From positions 1 through 64,000 of the forward strand of contig NZ_FO704550.1 in NCBI RefSeq assembly GCF_000968195.1: 64,000 bases of DNA, written 5' to 3'. The position numbers and the translations under genes were made by a program. Positions 1-8,758 of this stretch are shown here, in pieces; the first letter of the stretch is position 1; the number at the start of each line of letters is the position of its first letter. This DNA comes from Xenorhabdus doucetiae (GTDB lineage Bacteria > Pseudomonadota > Gammaproteobacteria > Enterobacterales > Enterobacteriaceae). A model generated the notes under the pieces. The model was not told the origin of the DNA. It saw only the letters and a program-made list of their open reading frames with translations, and did no database searches.

Positions 1-83
1 CGACCATTTTTAGTGGCCATACGAGAGCGGAAACCATGAGTACGGTTACGCTTCAGTACGGATGGTTGAAAAGTGCGTTTCAT
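1..83 (-). CDS. rpmH: 50S ribosomal protein L34, 5' part only
   Basis: The reverse strand from 83 encodes a start MKRTFQPSVLKRNRTHGFRS followed by RMATKNG and runs off the window edge. This is the N-terminal 27 or so residues of the 46-residue large-subunit ribosomal protein L34, a very basic small protein near the exit tunnel side of 23S rRNA. It is divergent from dnaA, as in E. coli, where rnpA follows it. The identification is close to certain; only the end is missing because the window starts here. Confidence 0.97.
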   Translation of the reverse strand, partial: MKRTFQPSVLKRNRTHGFRSRMATKNG

Positions 84-152
84 AGCGATTTCTACCTAGC
101 TTAAAATTTGTTACTGATTCAGCAAATGCGTTAGCGACCAGAAAGAGGCAGG

Positions 153-182
153 ATTGTAATAAAATGTACTCCCCTTAGTCAA
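153..182 (-). promoter_or_regulatory. Probable rpmH promoter
   Basis: Reading the minus strand, TTGACT (177-182) is followed after 18 bases by TACAAT (153-158), about 70 bases upstream of the rpmH start. This fits a sigma-70 promoter for a ribosomal protein gene. It was found by eye only. Confidence 0.55.
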
Positions 183-530
183 TCCAAGATGACGCGAGTC
201 TAACTGCCTTCCTGTCGGATTTTTTTACTTCAATCAATCGTTCACAGACAGGGCCAGACTTTTTGCTACCCGAAGTGCTTACCCCAAATCCTCACCAGAC
301 ATAACCGGAAAAAATCGTTGGCATACACGCAGGGTGCAAGATTATACGGACTGTGCAATAAAGCGCAAGGATCATACACAGATCATTGCCTGTTAATGCG
401 TGATCATCACATTATTTTCATATTGAATTTTAAACAATGGTTAAATGAAGTTTGCTATATGCCATGATTACACTACAGTATCTCTTGCGGGCCTTTATAT
501 TCTGCAAGTGCCAAAGCGTGGTGATCTCCC

Positions 531-539
531 TGTGGATAA
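531..539 (+). promoter_or_regulatory. DnaA box upstream of dnaA
   Basis: TGTGGATAA is a perfect 9-mer DnaA box and lies about 250 bases before the dnaA start codon. In enteric bacteria a box in the dnaA promoter mediates autorepression by DnaA. The retained domain IV of the shortened DnaA in this window would be the part that recognises it. Confidence 0.75.
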
Positions 540-791
540 AAAGCGTCAAAGCTGTGTAAAAGAATGAGGATTTGTGTCGTCTTTTGCGTTATGATCGTTG
601 ATCCCGATCCTAATATCTCATCTTGCAGATGATAGAGATCTTTGGGGAGCGATGAGGTTAAAAATCGCCACAAGGTACATGCTATCTTCCTTGCCACATC
701 ATGAGGAATAAGAGGAATAACACCTTGTGCCCAGTATAACGTATCTTTTATTCCGGTTTCTTTTATTGGTCTTGTTTTAGGGGAGTTCGCC

Positions 792-1340
792 GTGTCACTT
801 TCGCTTTGGCAGCAATGTCTTGCCCGATTGCAGGATGAGTGCGTTGCCATTCTGATGAAGAAAGCGGACGAAAATCAAATCCAGTTGCCGGGGGAAGTGG
901 CCTTTTTTATTGCTAAACGCCTGCGATCTAACGTGCGTGAACTCGAAGGCGCTTTGAATCGAGTCATCGCCAATGCCAATTTTACCGGTCGCGCGATTAC
1001 CATTGATTTTGTACGTGAAGCATTACGTGACTTATTGGCTCTACAGGAAAAGCTGGTCACCATTGATAATATTCAGAAAACGGTGGCTGAATATTACAAA
1101 ATCAAGGTTGCGGATCTGCTTTCCAAGCGCCGCTCACGCTCTGTTGCCCGTCCGAGACAAATGGCAATGGCGCTGGCAAAAGAGCTGACCAATCACAGCT
1201 TGCCTGAAATCGGGGATGCCTTTGGTGGACGTGACCATACAACCGTCCTTCACGCTTGTCGAAAAATCGAACAACTGCGTGAAGAGAGTCATGACATCAA
1301 AGAAGATTTTTCTAACTTAATCAGAACATTATCTTCCTAG
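792..1340 (+). CDS. dnaA: DnaA with a large in-frame internal deletion (182 aa)
   Basis: The replication initiator DnaA normally has about 465 residues: domain I (helicase and DiaA contacts), linker II, AAA+ domain III and DNA-binding domain IV. Here the frame opens with the canonical GTG and MSLSLWQQCLARLQDE, then after a Cys at residue 17 jumps to VAILMKKADEN, which in E. coli lies near residue 303. Nearly all of domain I, the linker, and Walker A and B of domain III are absent. The AAA+ lid with SNVRELEGALNR and all of domain IV, including GGRDHTTVLHACRKI, remain. The start is supported by AGGGGAG at 779-785. The gene keeps its place 4 bases before dnaN. As read, the product could bind DnaA boxes but not ATP, and could not load DnaB. 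It may be an assembly error, a real deletion with another dnaA elsewhere, or a strain with bypass initiation. Confidence 0.93.
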   Translation: MSLSLWQQCLARLQDECVAILMKKADENQIQLPGEVAFFIAKRLRSNVRELEGALNRVIANANFTGRAITIDFVREALRDLLALQEKLVTIDNIQKTVAEYYKIKVADLLSKRRSRSVARPRQMAMALAKELTNHSLPEIGDAFGGRDHTTVLHACRKIEQLREESHDIKEDFSNLIRTLSS

Positions 1341-1344
1341 CGCT

Positions 1345-2445
1345 ATGAAATTCATCATTGAACGTGAGCAATTATTAAAACCTTTGCAGCAGGTTAGCAG
1401 CCCCTTGGGAGGCCGCCCTACCCTGCCCATTTTAGGCAACTTATTATTGCAGGTCACAGAGGGTTCCCTGCTGCTGACGGGCACCGATTTGGAAATGGAA
1501 ATGAAGGCGCGGGTTACCCTTACCCAGCCACATGAACAAGGTGCCACCACCGTCCCCGCCCGTAAATTCTTTGATATCTGGCGCGGGTTGCCTGATGGGG
1601 CAGAAATCAGCGTCGAACAGGATGGTGATCGCATTCTCGTTCGTTCTGGTCGCAGCCGTTTTTCACTCTCGACACTACCCGCATCAGATTTTCCCAATCT
1701 TGATGACTGGCAGAGCGAAGTCGAATTTACCCTGCCCCAGGCCACACTGAAACGCCTGATTGAATCGACCCAATTTTCCATGGCACATCAGGATGTTCGC
1801 TATTACTTGAACGGTATGCTGTTTGAAACCGAAGGGGAAGAACTGCGTACCGTTGCCACAGACGGCCACCGTCTGGCGGTTTGTTCCATGAATATCGGGC
1901 AAAATCTGCCGTCCCATTCCGTGATCGTCCCCCGCAAGGGCGTCATTGAATTAATGCGTCTGCTGGATGGCGGTGACAATCCGCTGCAATTGCAGATTGG
2001 CAGCAATAACATTCGTGCCCATGTGGGTGATTTTATCTTCACCTCGAAGTTGGTTGACGGCCGTTTTCCTGATTACCGCCGCGTATTGCCCAAAAATCCC
2101 AATAAAACGTTGGAAGCCAATTGTGACATGCTTAAGCAGGCATTTTCGCGGGCGGCGATTTTATCCAACGAAAAATTCCGCGGAGTTCGCATCTACTTAA
2201 GCGAAAACCAACTGCGAATTACCGCTAATAACCCGGAGCAGGAAGAGGCCGAAGAGATCGTCGATGTCAGTTATCAGGGCGCTGAAATGGAAATTGGCTT
2301 CAATGTCAGCTACGTATTGGATGTTCTCAACGCATTGAAATGCGAGCAAGTGAGTCTCCTGCTAACAGATGCCACATCCAGCGTAAAAATTGAGAATTCA
2401 GCCAGTCAGGCGGCGACTTATGTCGTGATGCCGATGCGCCTGTAA
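1345..2445 (+). CDS. dnaN: DNA polymerase III sliding clamp (beta subunit)
   Basis: DnaN is the ring-shaped clamp that tethers Pol III and other polymerases to DNA. The 366 residues match the E. coli length exactly and the start MKFIIEREQLLKPLQQV is typical. The three repeated clamp domains are complete, and the C-terminus YVVMPMRL forms part of the pocket bound by clamp-binding motifs. It starts 4 bases after the dnaA stop and is followed by recF after 18 bases, the conserved dnaA-dnaN-recF arrangement. Translation is therefore likely coupled to the shortened dnaA, whose deletion is in frame and so would not interrupt this coupling. Confidence 0.98.
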   Translation: MKFIIEREQLLKPLQQVSSPLGGRPTLPILGNLLLQVTEGSLLLTGTDLEMEMKARVTLTQPHEQGATTVPARKFFDIWRGLPDGAEISVEQDGDRILVRSGRSRFSLSTLPASDFPNLDDWQSEVEFTLPQATLKRLIESTQFSMAHQDVRYYLNGMLFETEGEELRTVATDGHRLAVCSMNIGQNLPSHSVIVPRKGVIELMRLLDGGDNPLQLQIGSNNIRAHVGDFIFTSKLVDGRFPDYRRVLPKNPNKTLEANCDMLKQAFSRAAILSNEKFRGVRIYLSENQLRITANNPEQEEAEEIVDVSYQGAEMEIGFNVSYVLDVLNALKCEQVSLLLTDATSSVKIENSASQAATYVVMPMRL

Positions 2446-2463
2446 CAGAATTAATTCATCGAT

Positions 2464-3555
2464 ATGATTCTCTCGCGTTTGCTGATCCGCGATTTCCGTA
2501 ATATCTCGGATGCTGACCTGCCACTGGCAACCGGTTTTAATTTTCTGGTTGGGCCAAACGGCAGCGGCAAGACAAGTATACTGGAAGCCATTTATACCTT
2601 GGGCCACGGCCGTGCTTTTCGCAGTATTCAGGCAGGCAGGGTGATTCGCCATGAATGCGACGAGTTTATTCTGCATGGGCGGCTTGATCAGCCACCCCAT
2701 GAACGCAGTTTATCGGTGGGCTTAAGCAAAAATCGCCAGGGCGACAGCAAAGTCAGGATTGATGGCAGTGATGGGCATAAAATTGCTGAATTGGCGAAAG
2801 TCCTGCCGATGCAACTTATCACGCCGGAAGGTTTCACCTTACTAAATGGTGGCCCGAAATATCGTCGGGCCTTTATTGATTGGGGCTGTTTTCACAATGA
2901 GCCGCGCTTTTTTGCGGCCTGGGCTAATCTAAAAAGGCTGCTAAAACAACGCAATGCGGCACTGCGACAAGTGACCCGCTACAACCAAATCCAGCATTGG
3001 GATCAAGAACTCGTCCCGCTGGCAACCGAAATCAGCCAATGGCGGGCTGACTATATTGCAGGCATTGCCGAGGATATCGAAAAAACCTGCCAACAATTTT
3101 TACCTGAATTCACACTTAGTATCAGTTTCCAACAAGGTTGGGACAAAGAGAGTGAATATGCGGAGCTGCTCGCGCGGCAGTTTGAGCGCGACAGATCGCT
3201 AACCTACACCGCGGCCGGCCCGCATAAAGCCGATCTGCGGATCAGGGCGGACGGTACACCAGTAGAAGATATGCTGTCCCGTGGTCAGTTGAAGTTACTG
3301 ATGTGTGCGTTGAGGTTAGCACAGGGTGAATATTTCACCCGACAGAGCGGGCAAAAATGCCTGTATCTGCTTGATGATTTTGCCTCAGAACTGGATGCCG
3401 GCCGTCGTCAGTTATTAGCCGAGCGTCTAAAATCTACGCAAGCCCAAGTGTTTGTCAGTGCAATCACATCTGGGCAAGTTACAGACATGATTGATGTAAA
3501 TAGCAGGATGTTTCGCGTAGAACATGGCAAAATAGAGGTTCAACCACAGGATTAA
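2464..3555 (+). CDS. recF: DNA replication and repair protein RecF
   Basis: RecF is an SMC-like ATPase that acts with RecO and RecR to load RecA at gapped DNA. Of 363 residues, the Walker A motif GPNGSGKTS lies at 30-38, the signature LSRGQLKLLMCALRLAQ near 280 and Walker B CLYLLDDFASELD near 300, so the ATPase looks functional. The length is close to the E. coli protein (357). The gene lies between dnaN and gyrB in the same orientation and ends 18 bases before the gyrB start. Confidence 0.97.
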   Translation: MILSRLLIRDFRNISDADLPLATGFNFLVGPNGSGKTSILEAIYTLGHGRAFRSIQAGRVIRHECDEFILHGRLDQPPHERSLSVGLSKNRQGDSKVRIDGSDGHKIAELAKVLPMQLITPEGFTLLNGGPKYRRAFIDWGCFHNEPRFFAAWANLKRLLKQRNAALRQVTRYNQIQHWDQELVPLATEISQWRADYIAGIAEDIEKTCQQFLPEFTLSISFQQGWDKESEYAELLARQFERDRSLTYTAAGPHKADLRIRADGTPVEDMLSRGQLKLLMCALRLAQGEYFTRQSGQKCLYLLDDFASELDAGRRQLLAERLKSTQAQVFVSAITSGQVTDMIDVNSRMFRVEHGKIEVQPQD

Positions 3556-3573
3556 GATGAGCGAGAAACGTTG

Positions 3574-5988
3574 ATGTCGAATACATATGACTCCTCAAGT
3601 ATCAAGGTATTAAAAGGGCTGGATGCCGTCCGTAAACGTCCAGGCATGTATATCGGTGATACCGATGATGGTACTGGCCTGCACCACATGGTCTTCGAGG
3701 TTGTTGACAACGCTATCGACGAAGCCCTCGCAGGCCATTGTGACAAAATCGTTGTCACAATCCACGCAGATAATTCCGTTTCTGTGCAGGATGATGGCCG
3801 CGGTATTCCTACCGACATACACGAAGAAGAAGGTGTTTCAGCAGCAGAAGTCATCATGACCGTGCTGCATGCGGGGGGTAAATTCGATGACAACTCCTAT
3901 AAAGTTTCCGGCGGTCTGCATGGCGTGGGGGTTTCTGTTGTTAACGCCTTATCGGAAAAACTGGAACTGACTATCCGCCGTGACGGCAAGGTTCACGAAC
4001 AGACCTATCATATGGGCGTGCCACAGTCACCACTGAAAGTCGTCGGTGATACTGAGCAGACAGGAACCACGGTCCGTTTCTGGCCAAGCATGGAGACATT
4101 CAAACTTAACACTGAGTTCGAATACGATATTCTGGCAAAGCGCCTGCGTGAATTATCCTTCCTCAACTCCGGTGTTTCCATTCGTTTAGTTGACAAGCGT
4201 ACCAATGCCGAAGATCACTTCCACTATGAAGGCGGCATCAAAGCGTTTGTTGAATTCCTGAGCCGCAATAAAAACCCCATTCACCCGAATGTCTTCTATT
4301 TCTCCACCGAAAAAGACGGGATTGGCGTTGAAATTTCCATGCAGTGGAATGATGGTTTTCAGGAAAATATTTACTGCTTTACCAACAACATTCCTCAGCG
4401 CGATGGCGGCACCCACTTAGTCGGTTTCCGTACCGCAATGACCCGTACCCTCAATAGTTACATGGATAAAGAGGGTTACAACAAAAAATCCAAAGTCAGC
4501 GCCACCGGTGATGATGCCCGTGAAGGTCTGATTGCGGTGATTTCCGTTAAAGTGCCTGATCCTAAATTCTCTTCCCAGACCAAAGATAAGCTGGTTTCTT
4601 CCGAAGTGAAGACCGCCGTCGAAACCCTGATGAATGAGAAGCTGGTGGAATACCTGCTGGAAAACCCGAACGATGCCAAAACCGTCGTCGGCAAAATCAT
4701 TGATGCCGCCCGTGCCCGTGAAGCCGCCCGTAAAGCCCGCGAAATGACCCGCCGCAAAGGTGCACTGGATCTGGCTGGATTGCCCGGCAAACTGGCTGAT
4801 TGTCAGGAGCGCGACCCCGCCCTGTCCGAACTGTACTTAGTGGAAGGTGATTCTGCGGGCGGTTCCGCAAAACAGGGGCGCAACCGTAAGAATCAGGCGA
4901 TCCTGCCACTGAAAGGTAAGATCCTCAACGTTGAGAAAGCCCGCTTTGACAAGATGCTCTCCTCACAGGAAGTTGCCACCTTGATCACCGCGCTGGGCTG
5001 CGGCATTGGCCGTGATGAGTACAACCCGGACAAGCTGCGTTATCACAGCATTATCATCATGACCGACGCCGATGTTGATGGTTCTCACATCCGCACCCTG
5101 TTGCTGACCTTCTTCTATCGCCAGATGCCGGAAATCATCGAGCGTGGCTATGTCTACATTGCCCAGCCACCACTGTATAAGGTGAAAAAAGGCAAACAAG
5201 AGCAATACATCAAAGATGACGATGCGATGGAAGCCTACCAGATGTCCATCGCACTGGATGGCGCAGCGTTATACGTCAACCCGCACGCACCGGCCCTGAA
5301 AGGTGAAGCGCTGGAAAACCTGGTGACGGAATTCAATGCTACCCAGAAAATCATCCGTCGCATGGAACGCCTGTATCCGCTGGCCCTGCTGAACAACCTG
5401 ATTTACCATCCCAAACTGACCGAAGACGCCTTAAACGATCAGGCAAAAGTGGAAGAATGGGTCAGTGCACTGGTTATTCGCCTGAATGATAAAGAGCAGA
5501 ATGGCAGCACTTACAGCTACCAAATCCATGAAAACCGGGAACGTCAAATTTTCGAACCCGTTCTGTGCATTCGTACTCATGGCGTTGATACCAACTACAA
5601 TTTGGATTTCGATTTCATCCACGGTGGCGAATATCGCCGCATCACCAAACTGGGTGAATCGATCGGGAACCTGATTGAAGAGGGCGCATATATCGAGCGT
5701 GGCGAACGTCGTCAGGCGGTAAGCAGCTTTGAACAGGCTCTGGAGTGGTTGACCAAAGAATCACGCCGTGGTCTTTCCGTCCAACGTTATAAAGGTCTGG
5801 GAGAAATGAACCCTGATCAGTTGTGGGAAACCACCATGAACCCAGAAACACGTCGCATGATGCGTGTCACCGTGAAAGATGCGATTGCCACTGACCAATT
5901 GTTCACCACGTTGATGGGTGATGCAGTTGAACCTCGCCGGGCATTTATCGAAGAGAATGCCCTGAAAGCGGCGAATATAGATATCTGA
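3574..5988 (+). CDS. gyrB: DNA gyrase subunit B
   Basis: GyrB is the ATPase subunit of DNA gyrase, which introduces negative supercoils together with GyrA. I take the ATG at 3574 (MSNTYDSSSIKVLKGLDAVR), giving 804 residues as in E. coli; an in-frame TTG one codon earlier is less likely. The N-terminal GHKL ATPase holds VVDNAIDEALAGH and GGLHGVGVSVVNAL. The TOPRIM part holds EGDSAGGSA at about residue 424 and DADVDGSHIRTLL near 498, which bind the catalytic metal. The C-terminal tail that contacts GyrA is complete. No intein is present. A strong hairpin follows the stop. Confidence 0.98.
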   Translation: MSNTYDSSSIKVLKGLDAVRKRPGMYIGDTDDGTGLHHMVFEVVDNAIDEALAGHCDKIVVTIHADNSVSVQDDGRGIPTDIHEEEGVSAAEVIMTVLHAGGKFDDNSYKVSGGLHGVGVSVVNALSEKLELTIRRDGKVHEQTYHMGVPQSPLKVVGDTEQTGTTVRFWPSMETFKLNTEFEYDILAKRLRELSFLNSGVSIRLVDKRTNAEDHFHYEGGIKAFVEFLSRNKNPIHPNVFYFSTEKDGIGVEISMQWNDGFQENIYCFTNNIPQRDGGTHLVGFRTAMTRTLNSYMDKEGYNKKSKVSATGDDAREGLIAVISVKVPDPKFSSQTKDKLVSSEVKTAVETLMNEKLVEYLLENPNDAKTVVGKIIDAARAREAARKAREMTRRKGALDLAGLPGKLADCQERDPALSELYLVEGDSAGGSAKQGRNRKNQAILPLKGKILNVEKARFDKMLSSQEVATLITALGCGIGRDEYNPDKLRYHSIIIMTDADVDGSHIRTLLLTFFYRQMPEIIERGYVYIAQPPLYKVKKGKQEQYIKDDDAMEAYQMSIALDGAALYVNPHAPALKGEALENLVTEFNATQKIIRRMERLYPLALLNNLIYHPKLTEDALNDQAKVEEWVSALVIRLNDKEQNGSTYSYQIHENRERQIFEPVLCIRTHGVDTNYNLDFDFIHGGEYRRITKLGESIGNLIEEGAYIERGERRQAVSSFEQALEWLTKESRRGLSVQRYKGLGEMNPDQLWETTMNPETRRMMRVTVKDAIATDQLFTTLMGDAVEPRRAFIEENALKAANIDI

Positions 5989-5999
5989 TATTCATTTCA

Positions 6000-6031
6000 G
6001 TAACCCAGATAACAACTGTTATCTGGGTTAC
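6000..6031. terminator. Hairpin terminator downstream of gyrB
   Basis: A perfect 14-bp stem (GTAACCCAGATAAC, loop AACT, inverted copy) starts 12 bases after the gyrB stop. It lies between gyrB and the convergent minus-strand gene ending at 6047, so it may serve both directions, although the T tracts are short. Confidence 0.75.
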
Positions 6032-6046
6032 TTATTCAATATGATA

Positions 6047-6376
6047 TTAAGATTTAGGGCGAGTTAGCAGAACAAACAGGCCTAAAATAATATCGCCAAT
6101 GACCCACATTGTCAGAATCATAGCTATTCCCAAACCTGAACCAATCGCTCCCCCTATCTGTTCTGCTGTTGTTCCTGTGTTTACAGCTTCAGAGGCAACA
6201 TTCATGCCACCGACCAACCAGAAAGCCATAATGACATTAAATAGAATAAATCCCCATTTGATGATTTTTCCAAAAAAACTTCTCTTCGGTTTTCTCAATT
6301 GAACACCACAACTTGGGCACTTCAGTGAGTTATCACTTACACTGTTAGAACATTCCGGGCAATTAATAAGTGCCAT
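6047..6376 (-). CDS. Zinc-ribbon membrane protein (109 aa), unknown function
   Basis: The protein begins with a zinc-ribbon knuckle pair (Cys6-x2-Cys9 and Cys20-x2-Cys23) and a basic stretch (RKPKRSFF), then two hydrophobic segments near residues 37-57 and 82-103 joined by a Gly/Ala-rich loop. It is therefore a small inner-membrane protein with a cytosolic zinc ribbon. AGGA lies 6 bases before the ATG. It follows the second zinc-ribbon gene with a 9-base gap and is probably co-transcribed with it. Such ribbons occur in many bacterial membrane proteins without an assigned role; I cannot name a function. Confidence 0.8.
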   Translation of the reverse strand: MALINCPECSNSVSDNSLKCPSCGVQLRKPKRSFFGKIIKWGFILFNVIMAFWLVGGMNVASEAVNTGTTAEQIGGAIGSGLGIAMILTMWVIGDIILGLFVLLTRPKS

Positions 6377-6385
6377 ATTTCATCC

Positions 6386-7096
6386 TTATTCAATAGGTTT
6401 TACTGATAAAAATTTAAACAAAAATTCAGGTTCTTTCATAGAACCATCAATCGTCAAGCTTGTCTCTTTGAGCGAATCTTCAGATGATGGAAAGAAAGAA
6501 CCAGAAAACTCAATTTTCTGTCCAACTTTCAAAGGAAAAAGGCTTTTGTAAACAGATGTACCTTTTTCAATTAATGTATTATCCCCAATATCGGAGAGTT
6601 CATTATTCCAAGTTTTTACCGTAATATTAGGTGCAATTTGAACAGACAGAATTGCTTTTCCATCACTATTAGTGTCCAGCTCTTGTATTTTACCGATCCA
6701 AGAATTTACCGAATACCCTGAAAAGATCTCTGAAATCTGTTCTTTTCTTTCATCTCTGATTGAAGACTTCTGTAATTCATTGTTTACCTGAACATACTGA
6801 TCAAAAAACGATGAAACAACCTGAATAAACTGAGACTGGGATTCTGGTATTATTACAGCTTTTGGACTGCTTGTTTTGGGGTTACTATCAACTTTAACCA
6901 GTGATGGTGGTGGTGATGTCTTTTCACCATTGCTTCCAATGAAAATAAAAAGTAAAAAAATCGCCACCAAAACAGCGATAAGTCTAATTAAACGGTTTTT
7001 TTTCACTTTGTGTCCACAGCCTGGGCAAACTTTAGCTGATTTATTAACAGACTTCCCACAAGATGAACAAGCAGTAAAAAGACTTTCACTTTGCAT
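6386..7096 (-). CDS. Zinc-ribbon, membrane-anchored protein with extracytoplasmic domain (236 aa)
   Basis: The N-terminus carries a zinc ribbon (Cys10, Cys13, Cys24, Cys27), then a basic patch and one membrane span near residues 35-54, a Pro/Ser-rich linker and a domain of about 160 residues likely outside the cytoplasm. The C-terminal half is beta-rich by appearance (VKVGQKIEFSGSF, SLKETSLTIDG) and may be an OB-like fold, but this is a guess. The start is supported by GGAGAAG just upstream. It is the first gene of a two-gene unit with 6047-6376. Base composition is more AT-rich than gyrB, which suggests recent acquisition. No function can be assigned. Confidence 0.8.
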   Translation of the reverse strand: MQSESLFTACSSCGKSVNKSAKVCPGCGHKVKKNRLIRLIAVLVAIFLLFIFIGSNGEKTSPPPSLVKVDSNPKTSSPKAVIIPESQSQFIQVVSSFFDQYVQVNNELQKSSIRDERKEQISEIFSGYSVNSWIGKIQELDTNSDGKAILSVQIAPNITVKTWNNELSDIGDNTLIEKGTSVYKSLFPLKVGQKIEFSGSFFPSSEDSLKETSLTIDGSMKEPEFLFKFLSVKPIE

Positions 7097-7313
7097 ATCT
7101 TCTCCAATAGATAATATTGCAATAAGTGATATGAAAAAGAGTTAATCACTTTAAACTAATGACTTAAACTTGATCTGGCCAAGTACCTTAAGAAATGAGA
7201 ACCAAAATCATATATCAAAATCTATAATCCATCAAAAAATAAAATCATATTTATGGGAAAATGTTTTTAAATGTATTCCAATAATAAGCCATATTACAGA
7301 ATAATATATTACC

Positions 7314-8392
7314 CTTGGATTCGCATATTAAGCGCAACACCGTAATGAACGAAGTAAATGAGTTGGGGTTCCTGTAAATAACTCATTCGGTGTTTTATAA
7401 TCTCGTGTCTTACGTGGTCGATTATTTAGTCGGTTTGCCACAAGGTTAACCTCCCGCTCTGATACCTTATTAAAATCGGTTCCTTTTGGGAAGTAATCTC
7501 TGATTAATCCATTTATGTTCTCATTTATCCCTCTTTCCCAAGGGGAATACGGATGAGCAAAATAAATTTTTGTCTCTAAATTTTTACCGATCCGTTCGTG
7601 TTCGGCAAATTCGAGTCCGTTATCAAAGGTAATTGTTTTAACTTTATGTTTTATCATCGATAAATGTCTTGTCGCCGCTTTGGCAACACCTTCTGCTGTT
7701 TTATCTTCAAGTTTAATGATGATCGTAAATAACGATTTTCGTTCAACTAAAGTCAATAAGGCACTTTTACGATCTTTGCCAACGATAGTATCCCCTTCCC
7801 AATCCCCAATACGCTGCTTTTTATCAACAATTTTTGGGCGATTATCAATACTGACTCTGTTTTTAATTTTTCCTCTGTGCTCATGGCTTCCATAGCGTTT
7901 ACGATACGGTTTTTTCGCTATCCTAAGATGTTGCCATAAATCACCGCCATTTATTTTATCTTTATAAATCAATCGATAAATTGTTTCATGATGTAAAGAG
8001 ATTTTCGCTTCCCGCTTGAAATAACCACAACTTGTTCCGGACTTAAATCTTGCCAAATAACTGTTTTATCCACTTTGGTATTTCTTGGGGGAATTTTACC
8101 GGCTTTACCTAAAAATGACGGCCTTCTAATGTTTTCCGCTAACTTTGTCAGGTTCATTTTTCTCGGTTTCCCGGTTTCGCCTTATTTCCCGGCAAATTGT
8201 GATGGGGCCCGATAAACGAATGTGCAAAAAAACGTGTTGAAAACCGGCTTTCTTTAAGCCCAAAAATGGGATTCTTTTCTTTTCCGGGCAGGTGGCTTAA
8301 AGGCCAAAATGATTTTTTCTTTGGCGAGAAAGATGCCTACTATAGCAACTGACCGCCTTTCTTAGAAATTGCACTTACTATGCGAATCCAAG
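7314..8392 (-). mobile_element. IS30-family insertion sequence, damaged
   Basis: The element is about 1.08 kb. Its ends are inverted repeats: CTTGGATTCGCATATTAAG at the left (from 7314) and, on the other strand, CTTGGATTCGCATAGTAAG at the right (to 8392). It is flanked on both sides by ACC (7311-7313 and 8393-8395), a plausible 3-bp target duplication, as expected for IS30-type insertion. The transposase lies on the minus strand. Its catalytic part is intact but the N-terminal third is frameshifted. Confidence 0.9.
7328..8340 (-). pseudogene. IS30-family transposase, frameshifted N-terminal part
   Basis: From about 8056 down to 7328 the minus strand encodes an uninterrupted DDE core: IGDWEGDTIVGK, TFDNGLEFAEHERIG and SPWERGINENINGLIRDYFP give the IS30 D-D-E residues, followed by the typical C-terminus RPRKTRDYKTPNELF. 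The N-terminal helix-turn-helix region (8057-8340) can be recognised only by changing frame several times (fragments such as LKKAGF and a serine/arginine-rich HTH-like stretch). This damaged part is full of three- to seven-base homopolymers. Either the copy has decayed or the sequence has indel errors here. As read, it cannot make full-length transposase. Confidence 0.85.
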
Positions 8393-8758
8393 ACCTGATA
8401 GATTTAGAGCTGAACTCTAGAGTAAAAAACCATAATTTACAATAGTATATATGATTACATCGTATGACAGAAGTGAGTAAACAAAGCCAACAAAGAGACA
8501 ACTTGAAAGATAAAAAATGTTGCTAGGAAAAATCAAATGAATGATCATTACTCAACATGAACAAAATTCAACCGACACTTCTGTTTAATTTTTTATACCC
8601 TTCTTTCAATTCAGATATTAATTTTCAGTATTTTTCCACAAAGTTATATTACGAATGAAAAATTCATTCTTGCAGTAATTAGAATAATTAGCGTAAAAAA
8701 TAAAAACCGCCAATAAATATTTCTTATTGGCGGGCTGTTTGGGTTTATTAAACTATTC
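8393..8758. other. AT-rich intergenic region between IS30 and asd
   Basis: The 366 bases are very AT-rich. Apart from the asd terminator at 8701-8733 I see no gene, RNA or clear promoter. Confidence 0.6.
8701..8733 (-). terminator. Rho-independent terminator of asd
   Basis: On the minus strand a perfect 10-bp stem (CCGCCAATAA and its complement, 7-base loop) is followed by TTTTTATTTTTTA. It begins about 25 bases after the asd stop codon. Confidence 0.9.

Larger units (their letters stand above)
84..791. promoter_or_regulatory. rpmH-dnaA divergent regulatory region
   Basis: This 708-base spacer between the divergent rpmH and dnaA genes holds the rpmH promoter near 153-182 and a consensus DnaA box at 531-539, and should contain the dnaA promoters. 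I see several GATC sites (around 370-410 and 580-640), as expected for a Dam-sensitive, autoregulated dnaA promoter. A 125-codon frame on the minus strand (473-850) crosses the dnaA start and looks non-coding. I see no further gene. Confidence 0.7.

Noticed and set aside
473..850. 125-codon minus-strand frame over the dnaA promoter and start
   Set aside because: It overlaps the DnaA box and dnaA start, its product is of no family I recognise and it has no ribosome site.
3574..5988. Intein or frameshift in gyrB
   Set aside because: The frame is complete at 804 residues, equal to E. coli, with no insertion at the usual intein sites.
8393..8758. Possible small gene between IS30 and asd
   Set aside because: Only short, AT-rich frames without ribosome sites are present.
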